Source: Eutypa lata (taxonomy: Eukaryota > Ascomycota > Sordariomycetes > Xylariales > Diatrypaceae). From it: 64,000 nt of DNA. Position numbers and translations under genes: made by a program. The DNA is taken from NCBI GenBank assembly GCA_022661535.1, contig JAKULF010000014.1, positions 186,001-250,000 on the forward strand, in the 5' to 3' direction. The stretch's first letter is position 1. Each line of letters opens with the position of its first letter. The notes under the pieces are model-generated. The model had not been told where the DNA came from. It worked only from the letters and a program-made list of their open reading frames with translations, and did no database searches. Positions 1 through 11,601 of this stretch are shown in pieces.

Positions 1-415
1 CCGGTTAAGTGGTAGCACCAAATTCTTTCTCACTCCACGATTTGTTGGTAGGCAGGTAGGCTTCCCCGACTTCAAGCAATGCGCTAAGAAAAGCCTCAGT
101 GGTTCATGATGCGACGGCGTTATGGGGATCAGATGTCCTTCCATTCCCATCAGACGTCGAGGAATAAACTTTCCTCCTCACGTGGCTTCTCTTGTATGGC
201 GCCAGCTTACCCTTAGTTAACACTTTAGCATGTGGTAGCAATACTATTGAATGTATACGTAACCTTCATTACCTAGGTACTATCTAAGCTACTTCACCCG
301 CCTAATTGAAGCGCGACCTAAGCGGACAGATCCGCCCCCCTGAAAATACCAAGGACGGCATTATAAATGCCCATGAGGCTTGGCTGCGCTTGTGGCGTTC
401 CATCAAAGGCTTGTA

Positions 416-2902
416 ATACTATTCACTGCCGCTTAGCAACCCAGATCCCCGGATCACTTCTTCTGATGCATCGAAATGGCAAGAAAGATGTGTATCCATA
501 TCCGCTGTCGCTGAGGATGAAAGAATCCAAAAAGGACGAAGTAGCAAATCGCACGTGGCATCTCCAGCTGCAATCGACACTGCAACATTAGATCCAGGGT
601 CCAATTCAGTGGGCGAGATCTTGGAATTAGTAAAAATAGCAGAATCAGCTAGCCGAGGCCCACCAATTAGCGTTTCTCATTCGAGATCGTATACGAAAAG
701 AACCCATTTCACGATGATCATCAGCTGACCTTGGATATTTTATCCTTGGCGATCCAACAAAACCTTAAAACCTTCCCATCTCTCGGGTTTCTTGAGCAGC
801 TGATTCACCAAGATGAGACGAACTTGGATATTTCAGCTTTGAACATTCTATATGATATGTTTCGCCTTGGTATTTCGGCGGAGGTGCATCGGCAATTATT
901 GCCTCGTGATATATGACGAAGTAAATAGATCTGAGAAAGGTAGATCTGGTATAGATCAGAAAGTTAGCATACCCCGTGGAATGGTATGATATAGTGACTC
1001 ATAATCATAACATACCATTATCTAACTAGACGATTCTAGCTGAGATGCAAGGTATTGAAACATACCTAGAAGAAAGTCGAGCCCGTGAACCACCTGCGGA
1101 GTTCGCGTTCTCCAGCAGCCCGGTCAGATACCCCACTCCCTCTAGCCGATGTGGTCGTGTAAACATAAATCCCGGGCCGGGTGTGCCACCCGTCGTGTTC
1201 GGAACGGTGGTGATATTTTACATCGGAGAGTGAGATGATGCCCCCGGGATGACCTTTGACATCTAGCAGTTACTTGGAAAGAAGCCACTAATATACGAAG
1301 TTTCCACGGATGGGACATGCGTTACGTAGTTGAGGGCACGCTGCAAATGTTAAGGAGTAGATGATATTATGAATATGAGGCTATCTATAACTACCAAGCT
1401 AAGTATCAGACATTCTTGGAGAATATTCACCCAAGTTTGCAAACGAATGCTCCATATTTAACATGGTAGTAAACAATACTCAACATCACTCAAAGCAGTT
1501 GGCCAACACCAAATTGAACCCATCGTGGCGAAGCTTTCTAGCCTTAAGGATGACGGCCTTAAAGCTGCCATTTTATCCACTGACGTCATGCTGGAATGGC
1601 GCTTATCTGTTGGCGCTGCCTAGTTAGCTCCGTAGAACGGAGTTCTCATCCCCGAGTTATCATCAACCTTGCTATGATACGGCTGCACTCTTAACGCCTT
1701 GTCATCCGCGGCATCCTGCTCGGGCTCTTGGCATTCCCGCATAACAGCTATAAATGGCTCATTATCGGTTGTGTTACGGGACAATTTCGGACTCATTCTA
1801 GGCGAATACGTCTGCAGAAGAATAGGGTAATCCTTGTGCTAGTAAGCAAAGCACAGTCTCAACGTTTCAACAGCAGAGGCATCTTCTCACATTGACTTCG
1901 AAATGGGCCAAACATTTATGCGGCCAAGGTATCAATGCCCAGAACAAGGGTTGGTGATATTTGAAATCATAGAATACGTCTCGCGGCACGCCTTCGGGCA
2001 ATAAGGGGTATAGGATTCGTGTGGGCGTTCTTTTGATATATATCCTTTTCGGGGCTTTTAGACCTCCCCGCATTCGGACCCGAAGTCCCAGTGATGGATA
2101 CCGCGCTCGCATACGAAGCACGGCTTGTTTTAAGTAGATAGGCTGCCGGGGAAGAGATTCTGCATATGCAGGACTGCGTGAATGCTTGCCAACTACTGGA
2201 CATTGACGCCGAGTTGACGTTCACGGGCATATTAACAAACATAAATGACCGAACTTTCCAGGGAAATCTCAGTAGGGCAGGCTAGCTTCGTAGCTGCGAA
2301 GTAACATCACCAAGTTCTCGTCAACCGGAATTCCTAATAGCGAGGAATCATCCCATTTCCATGATACCATGAACAAGAAGCATATGTAGCAGTGAATAAA
2401 ATCGAACCCGGAAAAGAAGACGACCGGGACGACCGGGACGAAATAGAGGACCATCGCCTGGTTTCCCTTAAGACGCATTTGGGGGGGGGGGCTGCTTTAG
2501 AGGACTAGAGATAATGGTTCTGCTGCTGTCTCAGAAGACGATTTTGGTTATGAGCTGGACGAATGTCAATACAACGTTACCATATGGTTTACAGAGGATG
2601 GAAAGCTAGTTCTCTATGTGTATTAACCTCTGATTATAATACACATAGTAATGTAATCACCCTTCTTCTTGTTAGGTAGGTAGTCTTGATGGCCCCTAAG
2701 CATTCTACTAACAGAGCTTTAACAGCTTCCTAGGAGGCTACAACGCATCGCAAAAAATGCTGTGGTTACAAACCCAAGCGGCCGACAAGCTGCCTTGCCC
2801 TGCGTGACACTACGAGAATTCGATTGGGATGACTACCCAGATGATCTTAAGGGACGTGTTTTTTATATATTCGAAATTACATTAGTTAGCTACCTACCTA
2901 AG
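416..2902 (+). pseudogene. Decayed plus-strand coding relics, family not identified
   Basis: A series of protein-like plus-strand reading frames is broken by frameshifts and stops, and none has a convincing start. The stretches are about 416-730, 715-913 (a frame switch near 715, where the first stretch runs into a stop and the second continues with HDDHQLTLDILSL), 1281-1473 (one internal stop), 1471-1623, 2142-2285, 2501-2626 and 2723-2902. The piece at 2142-2285 contains QDCVNACQLLDID, faintly like the region after the N-terminal helical domain of fungal STAND-type proteins; this is only an impression. The last two pieces are acidic and aromatic (FGYELDECQYN; FDWDDYPDDLKGR). I infer one or more genes decayed by point mutation and indels. 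It could instead be several unrelated fragments, or an intron-rich gene I cannot splice. Confidence 0.35.
2614..2648. repeat. Perfect 12-bp inverted repeat (stem-loop)
   Basis: The arm CTATGTGTATTA (2614-2625) is followed by an 11-nt spacer and its exact reverse complement (2637-2648). It overlaps the end of one decayed coding relic. It has no U-tract and no fungal terminator role is implied. It could be a residue of a small mobile element or chance in AT-rich DNA. Confidence 0.5.
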
Positions 2903-3431
2903 TAAGTGGATTAGTTCAATGCGCCACATATACACGTTCACTGTACGCAGGCCATAGGTATATGTAGGTAATATTGGTATTTCATACAATAGGCGATTAC
3001 ACTACAGGACGCCGCCAGATGCCCTTTGCTACTTAGCAAGCAAAACTTTGAATCTACATGATGATGTAAGAACAGATCCGTGTTCCAAACGTTGCAAAAG
3101 ACAGATATGCTCGCCAAACCAAACCCCAAATGAACCACCCAACCAACCACAGAACGCCGAGCAAGATGCAAGATATACCGACAAAGGTTTCTTTCTTGTA
3201 CGCCACACACACACACACGTACACAGTTGAAACAAGAATCGAAAAGACGACCGACCCCTCGTACCGCCTTCTGTTTCCTGTTTCCCATTTCTGTCTCTCA
3301 ACTCGACCCCCTCCCCCCTCTTCCTGGATGACAATCAGAATAGAACAGGCCGCCATGCTCCTTTCAATAATAAGAGTAATAATAATAATAAAATTCAACA
3401 TCGCTCACTCATCCACCAGCCAGTGAATCAA
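2903..3431. other. Intergenic, 3' side of cyk3
   Basis: No gene is seen. The stretch contains a (CA)n run at 3204-3218 and AT-rich DNA just beyond the cyk3 stop, presumably including its 3' UTR and polyadenylation region. Short reading frames here have no coding character. Confidence 0.5.
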
Positions 3432-6400
3432 TCAACCCCCACAAACCCACTCGGCAAAGACGCACCACCTGGCAGTGCGATCCGCGAGGACCAAGCCGCG
3501 CCAGACGCCGCGCTCGGAGCACTTGATGATGGTCTCCCAGGTCCCGCCGTCGCTAGAATCCTCATCGGTACTGCTGCTGCCCGTCGCGCTGCGCCCACCG
3601 ACGCCCACCGCGCCCGTGATGCCGCGGCGGTGGTGGTCGTCCTTGCGCATGAGGCGCAGGATCTTGCCGCCGGGGGTCTGGATGGCCAGCTTGGCGGGCT
3701 TCTTGCCCGCGATGGTGCCCGTGGCCGAGCTGGGCGGGATCGTCGACGAGGAGCCCGCCGCGCTCGTGCTCATCATGCTCATGGCGCTGTTGGGGCGCGC
3801 GAACGGCGGCACGGGACTGCTAGCGCCACCACCACCACCACCACCACCACTATTCGGATTACTACTCGGAGTCATGGCGCTGCCGTTGTTATTATTGCTA
3901 TTACCGGAAAGCGCCGGGTGCTGGCGGATGGCGAAGACGAAGGTGTTGTTGAGCGCGAGGCGCTGGCACTGCGGCTGCACGACGTAGATGTCGTGGCGCT
4001 GGGCGTGCGGGGTGGGGTGGCGCGTGACGAACTCGTAGGGCGGGTTCTCGCCCGCGTGGATGATGGGAAGCGCGAACGCCAGCGGGTGCGGGATGTCCTT
4101 GATGCTGTGCATGAGCCCCCGCTTGCCGGCGTACACCTTCAGGACGCCGGTCCCTTCGTCGCCGGGGAGCAGCGCCTTGACCGTGTAGCGCTTGACGCCG
4201 CCGTACCACTCGGCCTGGGCGAGGGCGCGCTTCCGCACCACGTCGCCGCTCTCGAAGCAGTCGCCGTCGGCGTCGCGCGAGAAGGCGCGGGCCTCGACCT
4301 CGGCGGCGACCTCGACGTCGGCGGGCACGTCGAACCGGACGTGCACCATCTCGAGGTCCTCGATGCGCGTCAGCGCGGTGTTGTAGGCGGCCATGGCGAG
4401 GCCGTTCTTGAAGTACGGCGGGCAGGCGCAAGGGAGGTGGAGCAGGGTCTCGTGGGCGACGGGCGGGCAGACGTGCTGCTGGCCGTGGTGCTCGGGGATG
4501 TGGGTCCAGCAGAGCTCGAGGGGCCGGGCCAGGAACCACCAGGACTCGGCGGCGGCGTTGGCGGCGCTCGAGTAGAGGCCCCGGCGCGGGTTCGACGGGC
4601 TCGCCAGGCAGCAGTCCATCATGCGCCACGCGTCGTCGACGAGCACCGCGTTCCACCAGTGGTTCGAGCGCGGCAGCATGCTGGTCTCCGGGACCTCGCC
4701 CGGCGTCTTGAGATACCCCCGTATGATCTCCGAGTGGATGCCGATCGCGGCGCACATCTCGTGCACGAGCACGGCGTATTCCTCGGCGCACCCCCGCTTG
4801 GTCTGGATCACCCGCCGCGTGTCCACCTCGCCTTCGAAGTCCTCTTCCCAGTTGATCTTCTCCGTGACCCAGGTGAAGATTGCGCGCAGACGTTGGACAT
4901 CGCTTCGGTAGGGTCTGCACACGTACGTCGTCGCCAGAGTGACGGATGTTATCATTGGGGGTAAGCTGCTGACAAAGCGTGAGTTCTTGTCGACTTGGCT
5001 GAGGTTGATGGTCTGGTAGTTTATGGGCTCCTGAACCGGTAGACCGTCTGCGCCCTCGTCCCCCTCGACGCTCTCGTATAGCTCATCTACGGGGTCCAAT
5101 GCAGGGTAATCCATCATTAGACATCTCTCTTGCCGCTCATCTCGCTCCTTCTTGCTCAGCGTGTTGGACCTGTTTACGTCTCTTCTAACCTGTACCCAGT
5201 CAACGCCATTGTTCAACCCCATATCCCGAGCCGTGCTCTGTGTTAAATTCGGCGTGCTAACACCGCCGGCAATGGCTGTTAGGCTATTCGAGTGCCCTCG
5301 AGCTTGCAGGGACTGCATAGGATTCGAACCAGTGGCTATACTACTACGGCCACTGGCAACGCCCGTTTTCGTCGCTTCTAGGATTCTCTTAATAAAATTC
5401 GACTTCTTTGGCTTGACGGTTTCGGGCTGCACGAGTCCCCCTATAGCAGCGATCCCCTCGTCATGGAAACCGATTTGCGACTGTGGACGTTGGGCTGACG
5501 TTGAGTGACTTGGATGATAGGAGATTCCACTAAACGGCGTGATGGGACGATTCAAGTCCAGATCATCATCGCCATCTCGGAAACCCAAAGCACTACGCGC
5601 CCGTTGGTTCTTCCTTGCCAGGCTTCCAGCGGAAGTAGCGCTGATTCCACCAGCAGAAGTACCACTCATCAGACTTCGGTTCGTGCTTTGCGTCGTAGTA
5701 CTTTGGTTACCAGAAGATGCATTCGTCGAGTTGGTTTTCGTGGTAGAAGTCCTGCCGAGGAGTTGCGCTCCTATCTCATAAGCTGACCTCCGCTTTCGAA
5801 TCTTCCGATCCATTTGCGCGTGATCACCCATGGAGGACTTCGGTCTGTCTTGGTGCTGACCTTTTGGTGGAGGAGGGGGCGGAAGATCCTCCTCAATTTG
5901 TTGGTCAATGGCGCCCATGCTAGAACTATGTTGATGCATCTTTCGAAGTCGACTTTCCATCCGCTCGACGTAGTTGCTCAACTGCGGTAAATGCGGCTCT
6001 TCTTGGCGGCCAGCGACGTGATGTTGTTTATCTTGTGAGGAATCGCCACCATGTGATTCGTATCCAGAATCCTGATGAGACACGCCTAACGATGTCTGCG
6101 GTCTCCCCTGCGCTTTTCTTCGCGATCTATGATGAACCATATCAAACGACTCCGGCGACCATGGATCTAGAGGGGCTTTCGGCTCGTCATCATGCTTCAT
6201 ACCTAAAGCATCTAATTGTTCAATGACACCATCCATTGCTTCTCTTAATGGGGAAGGGGTAAAGCCATCGACAGCTGGGGACGGTGGGCACGGGGATGGT
6301 ACCCTAGGAGTATGATATCCTGTTTGAGGGGGCCCACTATCATAAAAAACGTTCGGCGCGCTTCGGCTGACAGCATGCCGATGTGGCGGAGGAGGCGGAG

Positions 6401-7543
6401 GTGGTGGTGAGTCAATCTCTGACCCCGGGCGGTAAGGCATGTAACCAAATGATGGTGCAGGTGACGGTGCTCTTGAAGAATATTGATGCATTGGAGGTGC
6501 AGGCGATGGTGCCCGATACTCATGATCTCGCATGTGTGATGGCGCTGGTGAAGGCGCCCTAGAAGAGTAGTGGTGTTGCATGGGAGTGGGTGGAGCAGGT
6601 GATGGTGCGCGGTAAGCATAATCTTGTTGCATGTGCGATGGTGCAGGAGACGGAGCTCTCTCGGCGTAAGCATGCATCGGTGGTGCGGGAGAATGCGCCC
6701 TTCCAGAGTAGCTATTCATCGGCGGTGCAGGAGAGTGCGCTCTCGGGGCATAGTCATTCCTTGGTGGTGCAGGAGAGTAGGCCCTTGGATAGTTATTCAT
6801 CGGCGGTGCGGGTGAGCGAGCTCTCGGAGCATAGTTATTCATTGGTGGCGCAGGTGACGGTGCCCTTCCCGCATAACTGTTCATCGGCGGTGCCGGAGAA
6901 TGGGCCCTTGGCGCGTAGCTATTCATGGGTGGCGCAGGTGATGGTGCCCTCCCAGAGTATGTATTCGTTGGAGGTGCAGGCGAGTGAGCTCTTGTACGGT
7001 GTCGACGCGTATCAGGGGGAGTTGAGACGCGACTGCTGCTCGCATGAGCGAGATGGTGGGGATTTCTAGGCGACTCCTTTCTGCTCTGCCGGGTTTTTGG
7101 CACTTCCCGTATAATCTCGGGGGTTTTCGCTGTTGTGTAATGCGGTGCCTTGGCGTACGCCTCGAAAGGTTTGCGAAACGGCTTTGACTTCGCTTTTTGT
7201 ATACTATTCGTCGGACTAGGTGTATTACTCGAAATCATTGGACTTATGGATCTGCTGACGGGGCGGAAATTATCTGGTAGCACCTCGACAAAGTTCGATG
7301 GGAAGACACCGATCGTCTTGTTCCGCAGCAACCTCCCTGTCCACCAGGAGCCATCTCCCGCATTTAAACATTCTATTAGGTCTCCCTCAATGAATCCTAG
7401 ATCTCGTGGCGACTAGAAAGTAAGTTAGTACAGCTACAATGTTTGTTGTCTAAAAACATTGCACTTACTTCTCCTCCCCAAGAATAAACAGCTTTACACC
7501 AGCATGGAAACTGCGTGGGCAGCATTGGTTGTGGCGGTACCAT
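3432..7543 (-). CDS. cyk3: Cyk3-like cytokinesis protein (SH3 + transglutaminase-like domain)
   Basis: The model has two exons, complement(7469..7543) and complement(3432..7412), giving about 1351 residues. The 56-nt intron (7413-7468) has a GTAAGT donor, a TACTAAC branch site and a TAG acceptor in phase 0. Splicing restores a complete N-terminal SH3 domain (about residues 10-72) from FPCWCKAVYSWGGE, DLGFIEGDLIECLNAGDGSWW and GVFPSNFVEVL. Then come a basic and proline-rich linker with 13 tandem RA-x-SPAPP repeats (about 166-350), a PPPPPPPP tract, and a transglutaminase-like core (about 865-955) with Cys in RGCAEEYA, His in NHWWNAV and Asp in WRMMDCC. The C-terminus (WETIIKCSERGVW...) is also family-like. 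Cyk3/Fic1-pathway proteins act at the bud neck or septum, promoting primary septum formation after ring contraction. The start is the ATG at 7543. GC content rises sharply within the gene, below about position 4925. Confidence 0.92.
6435..6992 (-). repeat. 13-copy in-gene tandem repeat, about 39-45 bp per unit
   Basis: Inside cyk3 the unit RAPSPAPPMNSYA recurs about 13 times with variations (RAHSPAPPMNSYSG, RARSPAPPMNNYP, RAPSPAPSHM...). Copies near the N-terminal side are nearly identical, while distal copies diverge in the MNSY half but keep RAxSPAP. Each unit carries an SP dipeptide and a PxxP-like core, so it could be a multivalent phosphorylation or SH3-binding array. The function is inference. 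Confidence 0.9.
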
Positions 7544-9551
7544 GGCACCGAGGTATGATGGCGGGAAGCCAGATATCGAAAAGCCCTATTCTCAGCCCAA
7601 CGATGCTATACTCGTGCTGACCAGTGAATTCCCTATTCAACACGGATCAAACAGACTTCGACGGTGTTTTGCGGCGCGTGTTCGTGAGTGAATACCCTTC
7701 CATAGGCGAGCATAGAATAACTATTGAAGGCGGTGTGATGTATCCCAGGTGTGAATGTAAAGATTGTTGGAAAAGATAAGATCAACAACCGGGGCAACCA
7801 ACAATAGTCAGCGTAGTATACACTGGGTACACCGCAATGTTACAATGGGCACTTAATAATAACAAGATAAGAGCACGCCTCACAGAGGTAGGTGAACTAT
7901 GTAGGTAGATGGGTAGGATGGATGATGGTGAATAGTTAGATAGGTAGGTAGGTAGTTAGAACCTTGTTCGGCACGCAAGAGAGCCGCGGGCGGATAGACA
8001 GGACTAGTCAAGGTTCTCCAGTAAATGCATTGACTGCTATGTGCTGCCAACTCATCAAGCCAGGGCTATCAGGGCTAGAAAATGTGGACTGACGATGTTT
8101 TCTTAACCTTTTGCAGGGATTTTCTAGGAGAAAGACCAAATCCCCAGACAGTGAGCGTCCTGATAGCGGCCAATTGGATAGACGGAGCGCGACGAAGCAG
8201 AGCGGGATGGCCAAAGCTCGAGGGCTAAAACTGAAGGCCCTAGCTACACGGGAAGGCTGATCAAAACAGAGGGGCAGTGGGCTGTGGTTGACCCGGAAAC
8301 GGGTGGAGATACGTAGATACTCTAGCCGTTCATGCACCCCGAAACGCTGTCTAAGCGTTGAAGTGTTAATTTCATACATACATACGTGTATGTAGAATAA
8401 CTTTAGCCCACTGATGAAGTCACCAGTTATAGAATTCGTCGCTTTCATTTGTCAATTCATTCTATGCCGGGTTCCACACCATTACCCAGGTAACACAATT
8501 CAATAATAGTCCTACATAGGGGTCATAACAGATATAGATATCACAAAGTTTTGTCTATCCTTTGTATTTACGTAGCTACAGGACTTGGAACAACGCACGA
8601 TAACGTATATATTAAATAATTGACAGCAATTCAAAGATGTGTACCTGCATATTTCCTAACCACTTGATCTCGCCTATGATGCTCAAATCTCAGAGTAATA
8701 GGTAGCTCAGTTGATATGTATGATATATATACAAACAAGTGTAAGGCAGCTTAAGTATTTATGGCAGCGCAGTAATGGTGTTATGCTATTGGCCAATTCA
8801 CCTCGCATACCCGAGATCGCCCCGTACGTCAAGCGCTTGCAGAAGTAACATGAGCTAATGTAGTCATTGGCATGTAAAGGCGATGCGCGAGCACCATCTT
8901 GACGGTGACCGCTCTTAGAAATGCACGCTCTTTATTGTAAACAAGAGAAGCAGTCTTCATCTCACTCAAAACATCTCATCTATCGTCTTACCCATCTACC
9001 GCAAAAAAAAAAGTTATCATCTGTTTGCGAAAGAAGCAAAATACCCACGTTGATTCAAACGACACAAGATAAGAAATGACCAGCATTTTTAGTCGCACTA
9101 GATTGGATCACCGAGGCCCCTCTCACTATTACTGTTACCGCTACCAAACAGGCCCCAGGGAGCCCCGACCAGCCAAACTACCCCCAGAACGGTAAATTGT
9201 TGTTGGTCATAGCTCCTACAGCTTCGCACCCGGACAACGCCTCCTACCACGTTATTAGTTTACTTCATACAAACATACCCACGAAACCACGGAGATCAAG
9301 AACTGGCCAATACTTATTTAATTCAACCTTAGAGATATCTATCAATGAGGCAATTATATATTTTCTAAAATCACGCGCCGATTATCTCCCCTCCTCTCCT
9401 CTCTGCTGGTGCTGTTGCTCCCAGACTTCGGTCCCCTACGGCTGCCACTGGGCTTGGCTTAAGTCCTGTTCATTGTTGTCGTTTCACGCTCCCTAGCATT
9501 ATTATCGTGGTCTCCCACCTACGTATAAGTGCGATTACATTCTCAGACAAC
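7544..9551. other. Intergenic between divergent cyk3 (-) and GCKIII kinase (+)
   Basis: This is a bidirectional promoter region of about 2 kb. A (TAGG)n run lies at 7941-7955 and an A-run at about 9003-9012. A CT-rich, transcript-leader-like stretch (about 8940-9000) and further pyrimidine-rich DNA (9380-9540) precede the kinase ATG. Short reading frames at 8008-8448 and 9197-9496 have no recognisable domain and I do not call them genes. Confidence 0.5.
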
Positions 9552-11601
9552 ATGGCGGATGAGGCTATTGCCAGTCACTACCAGGTCCTTGAGGAACTTG
9601 GACGTGGCAGCTTTGGAGTAGTGTACAAAGGGATCGAGAAAGCAACAGGGCAAGTCGTAGCCATTAAGCATGTAAGTCTTGCATGGACAACAGCAAACGA
9701 CTCGTGTTATGTCTAAACTCCTAACTCTCCCTCGGTAGATTGACCTCGAATCGACCGACGACGATATCCAAGATATTCAAGCTGAGATATCAGTTCTGAG
9801 CACGTGCGCGAGCTCCTACGTAACGCAGTACAAAGCGAGTTTCCTGCGAGGTAGTAAACTATGGATTGTGATGGAATATCTTGGCGGGGGATCCTGTCTA
9901 GACCTGGTAAAATACCTTCGCAAAGTCCATAAGTTCCTTGTTCTAACGGGCTATTCATTACAGCTCAAACCCGAGCCGTGCGTCTTCAGCGAGACGCACA
10001 TTGCTATCATTTGTCGCGAACTACTCCGAGGCCTCGAATACCTCCATGCCGAAGGCAAGATTCATCGGGATATCAAAGCTGCCAATGTCCTGCTATCAGA
10101 AGCTGGCAAGGTCAAGTTGGCCGACTTTGGCGTAGCTGCGCAGCTCACTAATATCAAGTCGCAACGCAATACCTTTGTCGGCACCCCTTTTTGGATGGCA
10201 CCCGAGGTCATTCAGCAAGCGGGATATGATTTCAAGGCGGATATCTGGTCTCTAGGAGTCACCGCAATGGAGATGGCAAATGGCGAGCCCCCTCACGCCG
10301 CCCTTCATCCGATGAAGGCATTGTTCCTCATTCCAAAGAACCCGCCGCCTAGACTAGAAGGCAGCTTCTCCAAGGACTTTAAGGACTTTGTCACGCAATG
10401 CTTAATGAAAGACCCAGAGCGCCGACCGTCAGCCAAGGAATTATTAAAACATCGGTTTGTCCGATCAGCAGGTAAAGTGGAAGCTTTGCAGGAGCTTATC
10501 GAGCGACGCCGCAATTATGATGCTGTTAAGACCAGGAAGAAGAACAGAAATTTCTACCAAGAAACTCTGCATACAATGTCGCCCAAAGACGATAAGGACG
10601 AGTGGGTGTTCGATACCGTCAAGTCAGTAGCCCCTAGGAAGGCAACTATTCGATCCCGGAAGCCTTCGTCTATCTTTTCTACCGAGGAAGCCATGCGGAG
10701 GATGGATATTAAGGACGCTCCACTGCAGCCATCTTCTTCTCCCGCCCCGATGACGGTCCGTAGGTCCACCATGCGGAGGCAGTCCTCATTAGCGCAGATG
10801 TCAGGGTCAGAATCTGCAAGGGGCCCCCCGGTCCCGGCAATGAGGCGGCCCCTTCAACCAGACTTGTCCTTTGGAAATTCCGGTTCTTCCCAGCGCCTGT
10901 TCCGGCGCGTCCCATCTGACAGTTCCACTTCAGGCCAACTCACACCCACGAGCTCGGACGAAACAGGGGACGAAAACCGACATCCGAATACGGTCGAGGC
11001 AAACAGTAAGGAAGCAATGCTCGGCCGGCGCTTGTACTCCAAAGCCCTTGACCCGACGCTTGCCGAGTTGCACGCGCAGACGTCGAGCATGTCCAAGAGG
11101 GAAGCTCTCGGCAAGTTGTCTGACGCATTTGCTGCTCTCAATGCTATCGACCCCGAAGGAGCTTACCATCTCATACGCAACTTAAACACTTCCATCTCGC
11201 AGGATGCCAAGCTGTCGGCCGCACTTTTGCAGGATAGCACTCCTATCAAGGCCACGCCAGATTCGGATATGCCACTAGGTACGGTGATCATTAAGAGCAC
11301 GCCAACCAAGCAGCAACAGCAGCAACAGCAACCCCAGAGTCCGGCTAAATTTGTTCTTGCCGCCAGCAACCCGCATCTCAAGAGCCATAGGCGGCGTCAG
11401 GGGAGCATAGCTATTGACGGTAACAACGGCAGTCCCATCAGGACGCCATTCCGAGAGAAGGATGTCGAGAAGACGACCGGGCTGGAGATGAAATACCCCG
11501 GGCGAGAAGCACGGCCGGGCATGGAGCACTGCAAGCAGCTCTCGGACGTCCTCTACGGGCGGTGGGTCGACAACCTGCGCTTGCGCTGGCCGAATGCCTG
11601 A
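9552..11601 (+). CDS. GCKIII-type Ste20-like serine/threonine kinase (MST3/Kic1/Sps1 family)
   Basis: The model is join(9552..9671,9739..9906,9964..11601), about 641 residues. Intron 1 (67 nt) and intron 2 (57 nt, GTAAAA...CTAACG...CAG) are both phase 0. Intron 2 has no in-frame stop, so its retention would insert 19 residues. The start ATG sits in CAACATGGCG. The kinase domain lies at about residues 10-265: glycine loop GRGSFG (17-22), VAIK lysine 39, HRDIKAAN (Asp132), DFG (150-152), and the GCK signature [11 protein letters not shown]. After it come [10 protein letters not shown] and a Ser/Pro/Gln-rich tail with a Q-tract and a conserved-looking C-terminal helix (LSDVLYGRW). GCKIII kinases work with Mo25-type scaffolds in septation, polarity and NDR signalling (Kic1 in yeast; MST-1 in Neurospora). 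Assignment to GCKIII rather than Sid1 rests on the [15 protein letters not shown] region and is from memory. Confidence 0.93.

Noticed and set aside
3423..4964. 513-codon plus-strand open frame opposite cyk3
   Set aside because: It is antisense to the conserved transglutaminase-like region. Its Arg/Ala/Asp/Val-rich composition is what GC-rich codons give on the other strand, and no domain is visible.
5300..5345. T-loop-like GATTCGAACC motif suggesting a minus-strand tRNA
   Set aside because: It lies within the intact cyk3 exon, and no anticodon arm or acceptor stem can be formed around it.
6590..7069. 159-codon plus-strand frame with repeated SYSSAVQES-like units
   Set aside because: It is the complement of the cyk3 proline repeat; its periodicity simply mirrors that array.
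7938..7960. (TAGG)n arrays here and elsewhere as possible telomere-like or CRISPR-like repeats
   Set aside because: The unit is TAGG/TAGGTAGG, not TTAGGG, and runs are short and scattered. There is no repeat-spacer structure and the genome is eukaryotic.
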